Both the position numbers and the translations under genes were made by a program. A stretch of 64,000 bases of DNA from NCBI GenBank assembly GCA_007922305.1, contig ML677341.1:73232690-73296689 (forward strand). Reading direction: 5' to 3'. The notes under the pieces are model-generated. The model was not told the DNA's origin and did no database searches. It worked only from the letters and a program-made list of their open reading frames with translations. The stretch is from Dermatemys mawii (Eukaryota; Chordata; Testudines; Dermatemydidae). Shown here piece by piece: positions 47,535-59,454 of this stretch (position 1 is the stretch's first letter; each line of letters starts with the position of its first letter).

Positions 47535-47875
47535 CAGTAAGTGTGCAGAGGGCAAGTGATGAGCCTGCTGCTGCCCTTATGGCTCCTGCCTTAGGGGCGG
47601 TTGGGCAGCCATGTGGGGAAGGTCTGGGAAGTTGCGAGGACAGTTGGAGACTCAGAGTTAGTGATGGAGTCAGCTGTTCCTGGGGAATGCTCAGGGGATT
47701 CCAGAGTTGGGTGTATCTCCGTTTAAAACTAACAGGACTTATGCAACATGTTGCTGAGTGCCCACATTGTGTAAATAGATTACCCCAGACTTGACTCCAT
47801 GACATCAATTTATCTTCAACAATGAAACTGATCTATTGCAAACCCCCAACTTAACCACTGCCCAGCCTAGACACA
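47535..47875 (+). repeat. 3' LTR of the gypsy relic
   Basis: Counterpart of 43225-43570. Recognised by the shared order of the words GGGCAGCC, TTGAG/TTGGAG, GTTCCTG, GGATTCCAGAG, AACAGGACT, TAAATAGATTAC and GAAACTG. Strongly diverged, so the insertion is old. Confidence 0.55.
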
Positions 47876-50800
47876 GCATACTGACAAATGTGGCAGCAAT
47901 GTTGTACTCAATAGCATCTGCAGTATTTGATGGACGCTTTTATGGATGGAGGGAATATTGACCAGGCCTCTTTGGTGTGTGCTTCTTTTTCTGTATCCCT
48001 CTCGTCAACATGCACACAGCCTATTCTTTTTGCTTTGGGAAGCTGCCACAGATGGTTTTAACTCTACCTGTATAGTAGCTACCAGAAAATGTAAAGAAGG
48101 AAGTTTGTTTAATGTCTCCATGACAAGATAAGAGTGGTTTTTACCATGTACACCAGACTACTGAATAGCTTCTCTCACTAGGGTTTCTAAATCTCAGGAG
48201 ATCATAAACACTGCATACAATTTATATATGATGACATAACTTAATTTCATGGCAACATTTTTAAAATTGTCATTGGTCCCTTTATGAAACTCTTCTAGAA
48301 CTTTATAGATGACTGCACCACCTGGGTTAGTGATCAGATTAGGCGTAAAGGGCCTATTTTGGGACACCCTGGAATACTCCAGACCTGGAGGCTTGGGTAG
48401 AATGGAGCACTCCAGTGCTTTGATTCTAAAAATAGATTGATTCTCCTCTGCTCTGTACAAGACACAAGAATACAGGCTGCTACTGCCCTGAAAGAATTTG
48501 CATCCTGCCTACTCATTCTTCTTAGATTGTATCAGAACCCCAGAGGTGGAAAATATTTTTATTGCTTCTTTTGTCGTTGGCACTGTGGAAGAAATGAATC
48601 TTAGAAGGGATTTGTATGGAGGGTAGTAATTGTCTTTTTAGCATTTATTGCACCTGAAGTGGAATGCAGTGCCTGGGTTTCCTAAACCTGAATGGTTTGA
48701 TCATGGGCTAGTTTGCAGAGTCTTTTTCCAAGGTCCCTGAATTTTACGTCCCCTGCAAAGCTTTTTGAAACCTAAACTATAGTTTAAATTGAAGAGAACA
48801 AGAATTATTTGGGTTGTGAATATGGAAATTGCTGCCCACATCACAAAGTCCACCATTACTTAGTACCCTTGTTTGACACTCTCAGCAGAGGCCAAGGACT
48901 AAGTGACCCCTGGAGACTGGTCTCCCCCTGAACGTAGAGCATCCAGAAAAGAGGTCAGGCACATGGGGAGCCAGGGCAGCGGAGAGTGTGTACTGTGTAA
49001 TCTCTACCTGCCTTAGGAATAGAAGACTTCAGTTTTTTGGGGTTGTCCCTTTTGTCCTTGAAGGATTCTATTAGGAGGGGGCAGATGTGAGAAGTCTTGA
49101 AATCTTATCAACTTTTCCAACCTTCCCCGTCCGCTACCCCTGCCAAAAAAGAAAGAAGTGTCCCCTTTTCCTCTCCTCCAGTGTTTATTGAGCCTACCTT
49201 GCATTCAAGAGTAGCTGTTAAGGTAGGAAAGCAACATTGTTTTGCTTCAAAAAATAACTTGTTTGTAACTGTAAATGTTTTAACGGATCCATCTTGTAGA
49301 ACTATTCTTTGGGTTTTGTATCATGCATGTTTTTGACACCCTTTGCAAGACTAAAGATGAAACCAGTCCAGGCTTATTTGAGTGGTCTGTGCTGTCTTGT
49401 CTTATGCAATTTCTGCCTGCCCTCTTCTCCACGTGTGGGAAGGAATTCTGCTTTTGTGGTCCATTCTTAAGAATGTATGTGAGTACCTTTTGATTTGTAG
49501 CAATGAATTAATTGCAGAATGATATCCAGCTCCTTGTGTGCACATACATCAAACGTATGAAGAAAATTGGTCCAGGAAGTCTATTTTCATTGGTAAAATG
49601 TCTGTCTGTGGGTTATGGGGCTTTCAGTGGAACTGCCATTAATAATCAACCTAGATGTATAAAAATACCAATAAATGCCCATAGCATGCTCTGGGGACTT
49701 TTAGACAATGTTCACAATGCAGAATTTCGTGAAATGGACTGTTCCTCGCACTCCAATAAATACCCACCAGCACCTATACTTTTAAAAAAACCCTTCTATA
49801 GCAAGCAATGGGTGACCTGCTCCAATGTCCATTAGACATTAAAAGCCTGTTTGAAGTACATGTTCAGTTTTTTTAAGTAGAATCAAGCAAATTGCAATAG
49901 AGGGAATTGCCTCTTTGTATCTCCCATATTCCCCTGTTTGGCTTACTTGTATAGCAGCTAACTGTTTTAAGAAGTTTGTACAGCAGCCTTTGTTCCTCAT
50001 GCCATTGTCATGGAGGATAATTGTACCTGTGATTTTGAAAAGCCATCAGAATCAGAGAGCAGTACTGGGCACTGGTGATGAAGAGGAAGGGAGTGAAAGT
50101 AGCTTGGAGAAGATGAGTTAATAGGTCCTTCCTATCTCTTGTAATGCTTTGTGCATGTCTTCAGACTTTTCCAAGTAATCATTTATGTTCCTTATTAGGT
50201 TGTTCCTGTATTTCTCTTGCACTATATGTTCTTTTCAACTAGGCCACTCTTCATACTTCAGCATTAATCTGTCCCCACGGGGGGGACTGATCAATTCTCT
50301 TTTGGCAGCATACTAGGAAGGATATGGGGGAGACGAGCTCAGCTTTCCTAAGCTCCCTGAAATAACTCCAGGAGCCTCCACTGTCAATTTCACTTCTTCA
50401 AAACCAGAAATAATAGAATCCCCAGAACCCATCCCCTCGCAATGTGAAGCTTGCTTCCCGCAGAATGGAAGACCCTTTCAATATTGCTAGACTCACACTT
50501 TATTTCTTGGACAACCTCTTTGAGTTTTTATATTTGTTTTTTTTCTTCCTTGACAGCGTCAGGATTTTCTGCTCCAAAAATGCTTTTCTGAATGCTCAAA
50601 AACTTGTCCAGGGGCCCTTTGACCCACAGTCAGTCCTTAAATGCTTCAAAGTTATACAGAAGTTCCTGCACTACTTGGACAGAAATAGGAAACTGCTTCC
50701 AAAATGCTTCAATTTTGCCTTTTCTCTTCCTAAACTCACCAAAATCTTTTCTCACCTGCTCCTTTAGGGTTTGCCTATTCACACCAATAGTCTAAGAACC

Positions 50801-53619
50801 AAATCATATCTGCAGTCAGGAATCCCAGACCCACATCACAGCTACTGGTAGCACAGCTGCAGCTTTCACATGTCATGTAGAGATACCATGTTTAAAAACT
50901 GTATGCCAATGTTAGTAGCATGGTGATCAATAATGTAACACAGCTTTGTAAGTCAACAGTTTCAGCTGCTGAATGCTACCTAGGTCAAGCCCTCAGAAAG
51001 AATCCTTCAGAATCTTTCTTACTAGTCATCTCCTTGCTCTGGTTCATTCAGCGCTTATATTAAATGCTTATTGACTCACCCTCTTGCTGCTCACCCTTGT
51101 TTCCTGCTTTGTAATAAATTTAGTGTTTGAATCAACACAGTAGATACCAAAGTCCTCTGTCTACAGACAGCACAAGGCTTCCCCAGCAAATGCTCTCTGC
51201 TAACATGCCTCAACTAGAACCTAGAGGGAGCCCATTTTTACAGGAGGGAAAGAAGAGTTCCATCTCCATGTTCCATCCTTCACCTGTCTGCCGAGACTGC
51301 TAAAAAGGGATCCATTTAATGCCTGCAGGCTTTTGTGTCGGACTCCTCTCTACTAAAAACTGGGCTGAGGCCACTTCACACAGGCCGTTAAAAAACTGTA
51401 GGGCGGCAGCAGCTTTCTGTCACTGCCGACATGGGCAGTATCAGAACCAGTGACCCTAGACCCAATCCCCTCCATTGCCTAGGGGATTCTCTTATCTGAC
51501 CTAGGTGTGGAAAACTTGGAATTCCAATTTTACTCCCCTAGCTCCCACACCCCCCATGGCTTCGCTCATTGTCCATTCAGTACAAACTAAGCCTCCACTC
51601 TTACTTGTCCAGCTTCATTCTCCCTGGCCTATTTCTTCCTTCTCTCCACCAGTTGAGAATGCTGCTTACTTCTTAGAGCTTACTGCTTACTGTTAGAGCT
51701 GCTCATAGCATAGGACTGCTGCCACCCTGAGGCTTTTAAGGTGACAGTCTAGCAGAAAACACATCCTGTAAAATAACTACAAATTAGGTTAATGGTGGGG
51801 AGGGCGAGGTGATTGGGTTCCACAGCCTTTCCCCTTCTAGGGCATGGTGCAACTGCTTCAAGTTGTCATTACATGATAGCTAATCAATAGGCTTTACACA
51901 ATGAGCAGGTTGATCTCAATCCAGTTGCTGGTATATAGGCATCCTCATTGCAAACTGGGATTAATTGCCCCACATTGGGCCTTCTGAGTGCCAGAGAGAT
52001 GGAGTGACTCACGCATTGGGACTAACCTCTCTTCTCAAGCCTAGAGCTAGTCTCTTCAGTACATGGTCGTGGCATATTGACAGGGTGAAGAGCTGGGGGA
52101 GGTTGTACAGCTCCCACCTGTGCTGTGCCTATTATGGAGATAAATATTGGATTGTAGCCACAAAGGCACCCAGTGTAGCACCTTTTCATCAGCTCTAAAT
52201 AATAAAGATATAATATTAATGAAATCTGATGAATACATAATTTCCTTCCTACCAGCTAGATGCATTTTACCAAATGAACCTAACAGTCTGCAAACAGTTT
52301 ATTGATCTGGTCTGCAGTTCACTTAATTACATGGCTTCTTTTGGGAGACTTTTTCCCCCCTCTAAATCCCCGCCACATTTTTCACACACTGCAGCACATC
52401 CAGCGTTTCTGTCCCCACGCTGTTCCATTTCCACAAAACAGCTGCGCTGGATTTCTCAAAGATTTGAGGCTAGTTGATTTTCTTTTGGGGCATCTATAGT
52501 TATGGATTCTAGTCACCCTGTGGACTGGGGCTTTGCTGGTGCTGCGTGATGCTTTGGGGAAGGGAGGAATGAGTATCAGTGGTACCCATATATACAATAC
52601 CTACCCAGTAGAGTGTGGGGAACAGAGAGGTCTGGTAGGCTCAGGCTTTACACTTGCAGCATACCTGATATTTTCAGAAGCCCTCAATAGAATTAGGCTT
52701 CAGTTGGAAGTAACGTGATAATCTAAGGACCATACGGGCCACCGGCTCTGCCATGTATTCCTTTCTCCGATGTGAGATAGTTCAGAGACACGCAGCTGCA
52801 ATTATACCATTACACCACTAGATGGAGCTGTTTCCTGTCTAGTATGTTTTAAGGCACTAGATGAAAATTATATTCATCACAGAAGTATGTGCTGAATGAA
52901 CCCAGATGATGAAGTGCAGTTAGGACATAAAGGCCTAATCCAAAACACACTGAGGGCAGATGGAAAGATTCCCCTTGATTTCAGTGAATTTTGGAACAGG
53001 CCATAAATAAGTATAAACTAATCACTCAAATGCTTTAGGTCTCTGCTGTGCCTGAATGCCTTATGCTGGGACATTACAAATATCAGCGAACTGAGAGGTA
53101 GAACTGAGTTAGTAGGGGTATAGGTGAATTGGGTGTATATTTGGGAGACAGGTTTATTTATTCATGCATGGCGTGGCTTTCAGTCTCCATATTTAATTTA
53201 CTTAATAACACAAAGGAAGCTTTGAAAGCATTGTGTGAGACCTAGTTAGTGATTTTTAAAGCCTTTAGTTTACACTCAGGTGCTAAATGCCCATTCATTA
53301 GTGATCGCTGATTAGTGTGCGCAGTTGGTTGGCGCGTGTCTCTGTGGTTAATTTCTGGTTGGTGGGGTGTGGGTGAGGAGAGTAGTGTCAAACAAGAAGA
53401 AGAGCAGCTGAAGCCAAAAGTATGTATTGCCCGGCTGTAGCTTGAGGCAGTTTCTAGATACTATTTTTAAAGGGAGCTTGTAAGGTTTATTTTTTTAAAA
53501 AAATATAGTTTTTTCTTTTGTTTTGTTTTTTACATTTGAAACTCAGGTCTTGTCTACCCTGTCTTAGACTCTTCCAGGCTAGATTTGAATGGCAAATCTC
53601 ACTAATTGAGCAAGAAAAA
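47876..53619. other. Unassigned intergenic sequence
   Basis: About 5.7 kb with no recognised gene, RNA gene or classified repeat. The longest + frame (50444-50767, 107 codons) is AT-rich, lacks a known domain and has no splice context. 52,900-53,030 resembles an old SINE-like repeat ('GGCCTAATCCAAAACACACT') but cannot be assigned. Confidence 0.4.
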
Positions 53620-54330
53620 AAATGAGGAGTCCTTGTGGCACCTTAGAGACTAACAAATTTATTTGGGCATAAGCTTTTGAGGGCTAAAACCCACTTCATC
53701 AGATGTATAGAGTGGAACATAGAGTAGCAGGTATAAATACACAGCACATGAAAAGATGGGAGTTGCCTTACAAAGTGGGGGTCAATGCTCTTGAGCCAAT
53801 TCACTTAAGGTGGAAGTGGGCTATTCTCAACAGTTGACAAGAAGGGGTGAATACCAAGGGAGAGAAAATCATTTTTATAGTGCTAACAAAGCCAGTGTAA
53901 TCAAGGTAGCTCATTTCAAACAGTTGACAAGAAGGTCTGAGTATCATCAGGGGGAAATTAGTTTTTGTAGAGACCCATCTACTCCCAGTCTTTATTCAGG
54001 CCTAATTTGATGGTGTTCAATTTGCAAATTAATTCCAGTTCTGCAGTTTTTCGTTGGAGTCTGTTTTTGAAGTTTTTTGTTGAAAAAGTGCCACTTTTAG
54101 ATCTGTAATTGAGTGTCCAGGGAGGTTGAAATGTTCTCCGGATGGTTTTTGAATGTTATAATTCTTGATGTCTGATCTGTGTCCATTTATTCTTTTGCGC
54201 AGAGACTGTCTGGTTTGGCCAATGTACATGGCAGAGGGGCATTGCTGGCACATGATGGCATATATCACATTTATCACCACAATTGAGCAGGGCAGTTGTT
54301 GTTCTGTGACGTGGCTGCTACCCATGTAGC
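53620..54330 (-). mobile_element. Penelope-like 3' portion: GIY-YIG endonuclease end plus pLTR
   Basis: The minus frame 54325-54029 encodes the endonuclease part of a Penelope polyprotein: 'VIYAIMCQQCPSAMYIGQTR', 'QSLRKRINGHRSDIKN' and 'GEHFNLPGHS', with GIY-YIG residues in the form Y-A-I and Y-I-G. Downstream on the minus strand come the untranslated region and the pLTR, with CTGATGA (complement of 53696-53702) and a box 2 changed to AAAA. The RT domain is missing (5' truncation). Confidence 0.9.
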
Positions 54331-54974
54331 CCTGACTGTGTCAAGACAGCAGATGGTAGCTAATTCGGACACAGGGTTTTTGCAGTCATTTCATCTTCCT
54401 CCTCCTACCAAGGGTGAAGGCTTCCCCAGTTCTACTTGGCTAGAAGCAGCTGCAGTGGGTGCCTTTGTGAAGGTGTCCTGTGAGCCAAGCCTCCACAAAG
54501 TCTCCCCTTCAGTTAAAGTCCGAGAGAACTTGCAATCTACATCTGAGACCTTCAAGGAATTCTCCAGCGGAACCATGGAAGATCAGACTTGACATGCCTG
54601 ATATTTCAAAGGGTGTAAAGCAAAGCAGGATGTAAGACAAAATACCAAAAACACCTTTCAGGCTCCCCCATCCCAAACTAGTTGTCCTTCCCAATCCCCC
54701 AGGGATGAGCATTTTTGTTTACAGCAGGTCACCTCTAAAAAGAATTGGAGCTTTGTGTGCTGAGTCTTCACTGTCATATTTCCCCCCTAGAAAGGAGTTT
54801 TGTTTTACTGTCTCATCCCCTGCTCTCCCAGTGGCTAGTCCCACTTCCCTAAATAAGTCCTGAAAACCCCAGCTCCCTTTTTCCAGCTCTTTGGCTGTTT
54901 TCTTTGCAGGTAACATGTGTGCTGCCACTTCTGATGCCAGGCTTTGCACTTGGCATCTTCCATTTCCATCTCAG

Positions 54975-55154
54975 ATCATAGAATCACAGAATATGAGAGT
55001 TGGGGAAAAAACCTCAGCAGTTCAACCCGCTGCTCAAAGCAGGACCAATCCCTCTTTTTGCCCCGTATCCCTAAATGGCCCCCTCAAGGATTGAGCTCAC
55101 AACCCTGGGTTTAGCAAGCCAATGCTCAAACACATGAGCTATCCCTGCCTCCCC
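54975..55154 (-). mobile_element. tRNA-derived SINE with CR1 tail (tortoise Pol III/SINE type)
   Basis: On the minus strand the element starts GGGGAGGCAGGGATAGCTCA, giving a Pol III A box (TAGCTCATGTGTTTGAGC). A B box region (GGTTGTGAGCTCAATCC) follows, then the linker 'GGGGGCCATTTAGGGAT'. It ends in the CR1-type 3' tail (TATTCTGTGATTCTATGAT). This combination is the tRNA-Lys-related SINE described from cryptodiran turtles, which borrows the tail of CR1 for mobilisation. It is the best lineage marker in the window. Confidence 0.88.
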
Positions 55155-56274
55155 AATGTTGAACAGCAGTGAGAATTATAACCACGGAAACAATTTACCA
55201 AGGATTCTGCTGGATTGTTCATCACTGGAAGTCTCAAAGTCAAGATCAGCTGTTTTTCTAAAAGATCTGCTCCAGTTCAAACAGGAATTAATTCAGGGAA
55301 TTCCCATGGTATACAGGAGGTCAGATGGATGATCAAAATGGTTGCTTTTAGCCTTATAATGTATGAATCTATGCAGGGATAAAATGCATATGGGATGGTA
55401 CAGCATATTGTGCTTTTAAAGATGAGTACAGGGGCAGACTCTTCCTTTTCCTCATTTTTTGTCTTATTTCCTTTTAGGCCTCAGCAAGAATACAGAAGCC
55501 ACCTTGAATACACTAGTTCTTGAATACAATAGATACCCCCCTTGAATATACTAGGTCCTATACAAAAACAGTCAACTTTTGGGATAATGATTCAACCTTT
55601 TCCTCCAGTCAGATATATAGGGCCCATGGAGGAGCCTTGCCTATAGGAGTAGTCCTATTAAAATCAATGAAGCTAGTCACATGGCCAAGTGCTCACCAGC
55701 AGGGATAAGAGCCTCCAATGTTCCTCTCCAGGTCATTAAAAATGAGAGTGTTTCAAAATAATCTATTTACTTTTCTCCATGGATGCTGTTTGCTCAGGGT
55801 TTGCACTTTGCTCTGCGGGGACTCTGTTTGCAGAATGTCTTCTATGGCAGCAGAGCCCTAGGATGTGGTGTAGGAAACTGCCTGCACCACTGGGACAGTG
55901 TTAGGGCTGGCGAGTGGGTCACACTCCCATCACTGCAGCCTCAGCTAGGTTCCCAGTGATGGCTAATCGAGCAATGAGCTCATGAGAAGGAGAAGCTGGG
56001 GCGATGAGGAACTGATTAGCCCTCATCTGACTAACCCAATAGAAGCAAAGAAGGAAGTGATACCAGGGGAGGGCGGCAGAGGTCATGAAGCCCAGGCTGA
56101 AAGAGCATCCAAGGCACGGCGATCTCTTTTTCCCCTTGGGCCCTGGTAGAAAGAGACTGAAAGACGTAGGGATTAAAAACTGTGATGTGGCACTGTACTA
56201 GCATTGATGGAAGTGTTTGGACTAAAATCCTGAGTGAACACTAAATGGAAGTGGGTCTGAGCAGTTTTTGTGAT
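55155..56274. other. Unassigned intergenic sequence
   Basis: No gene or repeat recognised. Short frames only. Confidence 0.35.
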
Positions 56275-56672
56275 ACCAGAGGTGAAAGTAAGCCGGTGCA
56301 CCCCGCTTTCCCAGGCTGCAATTTAAAGGGTTTGGGGCTTCCAGCAGTGGCTGAAGCCCCAGGCCCTTTAAATTGCTGCCAGAGCCCCACTGCTGGAGCC
56401 CTGGAGTAGCAGCGGTGGGGGCTTTGGGTGTTATTTAAAGGGTCGGGGCTCCCACTGCCTCTACCGCCTGGTCCTTTAAATAGCTGCTGGAGCGCTGCCG
56501 CTGCTTCCCCAGGGCTCCAGCGGCTAAAAGGGCCAGGGCATTAGATGCGGGGGATCCCTGGTCCCCTTAAATAGTCCCCATAGCCTGGGGGGGTGTTCTG
56601 CAGGCTATTTAAAGGGCCGGGGCTCCCCTGCCTCTGCCACTTCGGTCCTTTAAATAGCTGCCGCTTCTCCAC
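56275..56672. repeat. GC-rich repeat built on CTTTAAAT units
   Basis: Alternating direct and inverted units such as 'GGCCCTTTAAATTGCTGCC', 'GGTCCTTTAAATAGCTGC' and 'TATTTAAAGGGCCGGGGCTCC'. It can fold extensively and abuts the truncated 3' side of the CR1 copy. Likely part of an interspersed element whose ends I could not define. Confidence 0.5.
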
Positions 56673-57266
56673 TCTCCTAGTGAAAACGTTTTTCCTAATA
56701 TCCAACCTAACCCTTCCCCACTGCAACTTGAGACCATCACTCCTTGTTCTGTCATCTGGTACCACGGAGAACAGTCTAGATCCATCCTCTTTGGAACCCC
56801 CTTTCAGGTAGTTGAAAGCAGCTATCAAATCTCCCCTCATTCTTTTCTTCTGTAGACTAAACAATCCCAGTTCTCTCAGCCTCTCCTCATAAGTCATGTG
56901 CTCCAGGCCCCTAATAATTTTTGTTGCCCTCCTCTGGACTCTCCAATTTTTCCACATCCTTCTTGTAGTGTGGGCCCCAAAACTGGACACAGTACTCCAG
57001 ATGAGGCCTCACCAATGTCGAATAGAGGGGAATGATCACGTCCCTCGATCTGATGGCAATGCCCCTACTTATACAGCCCAAAATGCCGTTAGCCGCCTTG
57101 GCAACAAGGGCACACTGTTGACTTATATCTAGCTTCTCATCCACTGTAATCCCTAGGTCCTTTTCTGCAGAACTGCTGCCTAGTCATTCGGTCCCTAGTC
57201 AGCAGCAGTGCATGGGATTCTTCTGTCCTAAGTGTAGGACTCTGCACTTGTCCTTGTTGAACCTCA
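56673..57266 (-). mobile_element. CR1 LINE, distal part (split by the foldback element)
   Basis: The minus strand encodes the CR1 polymerase C-terminus in two frames: '[20 protein letters not shown]', '[14 protein letters not shown]', '[19 protein letters not shown]' and '[20 protein letters not shown]'. Its 3' terminus is missing at the GC-rich repeat. The upstream continuation resumes at 62547, 5.3 kb away, on the far side of the foldback element. The aacctca word is present on both sides. Confidence 0.9.
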
Positions 57267-57835
57267 GTAGTAATGGCTTCGATAGCTTTCATCACCATAC
57301 AAATTTTGACAGGTTTCCACGCCCCGTTTGAGGCTTTTATCCCACCTTCCCACCCCATTTCTGGTGGCACCAAAGGTTGGCGCTGTCGACTATTTTGAAA
57401 ACTGTGTATGTGTGCTTGAAATGGGGAAATGTTGTGCTTGGACACCTTGTGAGAAGGTTGTGTAAGGAGAGCTGTGTGTAAAGGGTTAGTTTGAAAAAAG
57501 GTATTAAAGAAAAGAAACTTTGATACCTTGGGAGAAGTTTTGCACCATTGGCCATTTTGAAAATTGTGTGTGTGTGTTTGAATGTGGGGGGTGCTGTATG
57601 TGGGTAAGGAGTGCTGTGTGTAAAGGGTTAGGTTGAAAGAAGTTATTAAAGAATAGAAAGTTTGATACCTTGAGAGAAGTTTGGGTAAGAAAATTATGTG
57701 TTTGAATGGGGGGAGTGCTGTGTCTGGGTATGTAGTGAGAAGGTTGGGTAAGGAGTGCTGTGGGTAAAGTTTGGGTAAGAAAATTGTATGTGTGTGTGTT
57801 TGAATGGGCGGAGTGCTGTGTTTGGATAAAACTAG

Positions 57836-58525
57836 CTAAAAACAGGATAAAAAAGGAAACTTAGTAAGCACAAAAGCAAAAACTAGCTAAAAATCATTAA
57901 AAACAGGCTAAAAGCTATAAAAACATAATTAAACAATATTAAAAACTTGTTTAGTCAAAAACTAGCTAAAAAAAAGATAAAAAAGGAAAATTAGTAATTA
58001 CAAAACCAAAAACTAGCTAAAAAACATTAAAAACAGGATAAAAATGCTCTTATTTTTTCTTTATTTCTTATCTTAGCCTTTCCTGTGACTGCTTTCTATC
58101 TTTTCCCTCTTTTTTTCTTTTAACCTACTAAATGGTTTTTAGTTAGTTTTTGGTCCTGTGGTTGCTAAACATGTTTTTGATATTGCTTAATTACATTTTT
58201 ATCCTGTTTTTAATGTTTTTTTAGCTAGTTTTTGGTTTTGTAATTACTAATTTTCCTTTTTATCCTATTTTTAGCTAGTTTTTGACTAAAGTTTTTAATA
58301 TTGTTTAATTACATTTTTATAACTTTTAGACAGTTTCTAATGTTGTAATGTTTAACTAGTTTTTGGTTTTGTGGTTACTAAACAGACTTTCTTTGTTTTT
58401 GATATTGTGTAATTACTTTTTTATAGCTTTTAGCCTGTTTTTAATGATTTTTAGCTAGTTTTTGGTTTTGTGCTTACCAAATTTCCTTTTTTATCCTGTT
58501 TTTAGCTAGTTTTTGACTAAACAAG
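57836..58525. repeat. Inverted AT-rich core of the foldback element
   Basis: Left half (57836-58044) repeats 'AAAAACTAGCTAAAAA' and 'AACATTAAAAACAGGATAAA'; the right half (58186-58525) repeats their complements 'TTTTTAGCTAGTTTTTGG' and 'ATCCTGTTTTTAATG'. Within each half the units also recur in tandem, so the structure is both palindromic and internally repeated. Confidence 0.85.
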
Positions 58526-58956
58526 TTTTTAATATTAAATATTTAATAAAACACAATTTTCTTAACCAAACTTCTCTCAAGGTATCAAACTTTCTATTCT
58601 TTAATAACTTCTTTCAAACTAGCCCTTTACCCACAGCTCTCCTTACCCAACCTTCTCACTACGTATCCAGGCACAGCACTCAAACACACGTGCACACACA
58701 CAATTTTCTTACCATGTTTTTACCTAGTTTTTGGCCCTTGGGATTCAGTGACCTAGCTGCCTCTGATTGGTCCACCAAAAAAAGGGTGTTGCTCCCTAGG
58801 AGCGCTGCCCAAAACAGCTATCATTTCACTACTCACAGCCAGTAGGGTAGGATGTTCAGTAACACCAGCTCTCTTTATTCAATAAACCTTACCCAAACTT
58901 CTCTCAGTAAATCAAATTTTCTATTCTTTAATAACTTCTTTCAAACTTCTTTCAAA

Positions 58957-59445
58957 CCTGTAGGAGAACACTTCAATCTCCCTGCACACACCATGAAAGA
59001 CTTAAAGATCAGCATTTTGCAGCAAAAAAACTTTCAGACCAGACTGCAAAGAGAAACTGCAGGGTTGCAATTCATTTGCAAATTTGACACAATCAATTTG
59101 GGACTGAATAGAGATTTTTGAATGGATAGCTAACTACAAGAGCAGTTTCTCTTCTCTCGCTGTTCACACCTCCAATTCAGCTGCTAGAGGAACACCTCAC
59201 CTTCCCTGATTAGAGGTAACAGCTGGTTCAGCCTCATTGGACCCACCCTGTTATCTTTCACCTGGTTCTTGCCTACCTATTTATACCTGCCCCTGGATAC
59301 TTCCACTGCATGCATCCGACGAAGTGGGTATTAGCCCATGAAAGCTTATGCTCTAATACTTGAGTTAGTCTTTAAGGTGCCACAGGACTCCTTGTCACTT
59401 CTGCAATTCCAGACTAACACAGCTACCCCTCTGATTCTTGACAAC
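58957..59445 (+). repeat. 5' pLTR of the Penelope element
   Basis: Starts with a partial endonuclease end ('GEHFNLPAHTMKDLKIS' in the + frame), continues through untranslated sequence, and carries the hammerhead-like core at 59316-59353: CCGACGA (59316-59322), a short stem-loop, GAAA (59340-59343), then GC-TTAT-GC-TC. It runs on to 'CAGACTAACACAGCTACCCC', which the 3' copy lacks. Confidence 0.85.
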
Positions 59446-59454
59446 ATGCAAGGC

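Larger units (their letters stand above)
43225..47875 (+). mobile_element. Ty3/gypsy LTR retrotransposon relic
   Basis: Two similar blocks of about 300 bp (43225-43570 and about 47535-47875) bracket decayed polymerase. Shared words include 'GGATTCCAGAG/CA', 'AACAGGACT', 'TAAATARATTAC', 'CTTGACTC/CTGACTC' and 'AATGAAACTG/AATGATGGAAACTG'. After the left block, 'TGGTATCAGAGAC' (about 43573) looks like an initiator-Met tRNA primer site. Inside, reverse transcriptase and RNase H pieces are in the right order on the + strand. The element is interrupted by at least three other insertions (44638, 44800 and 46003). All frames are broken and it is certainly inactive. Confidence 0.75.

Noticed and set aside
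50444..50767. 107-codon plus frame as a gene downstream of TCF20
   Set aside because: AT-rich composition, hydrophobic run from TTT codons, no known domain, no splice sites of note.
57137..57445. 102-codon minus frame, with a near-identical frame at 62367-62690 plus, as a duplicated gene pair
   Set aside because: The two frames are the inverted terminal arms of the foldback element.
57836..58525. CRISPR-like or satellite array
   Set aside because: The units are inverted around a centre, vary in spacing and belong to a foldback transposon in a vertebrate genome; there are no regular spacers.
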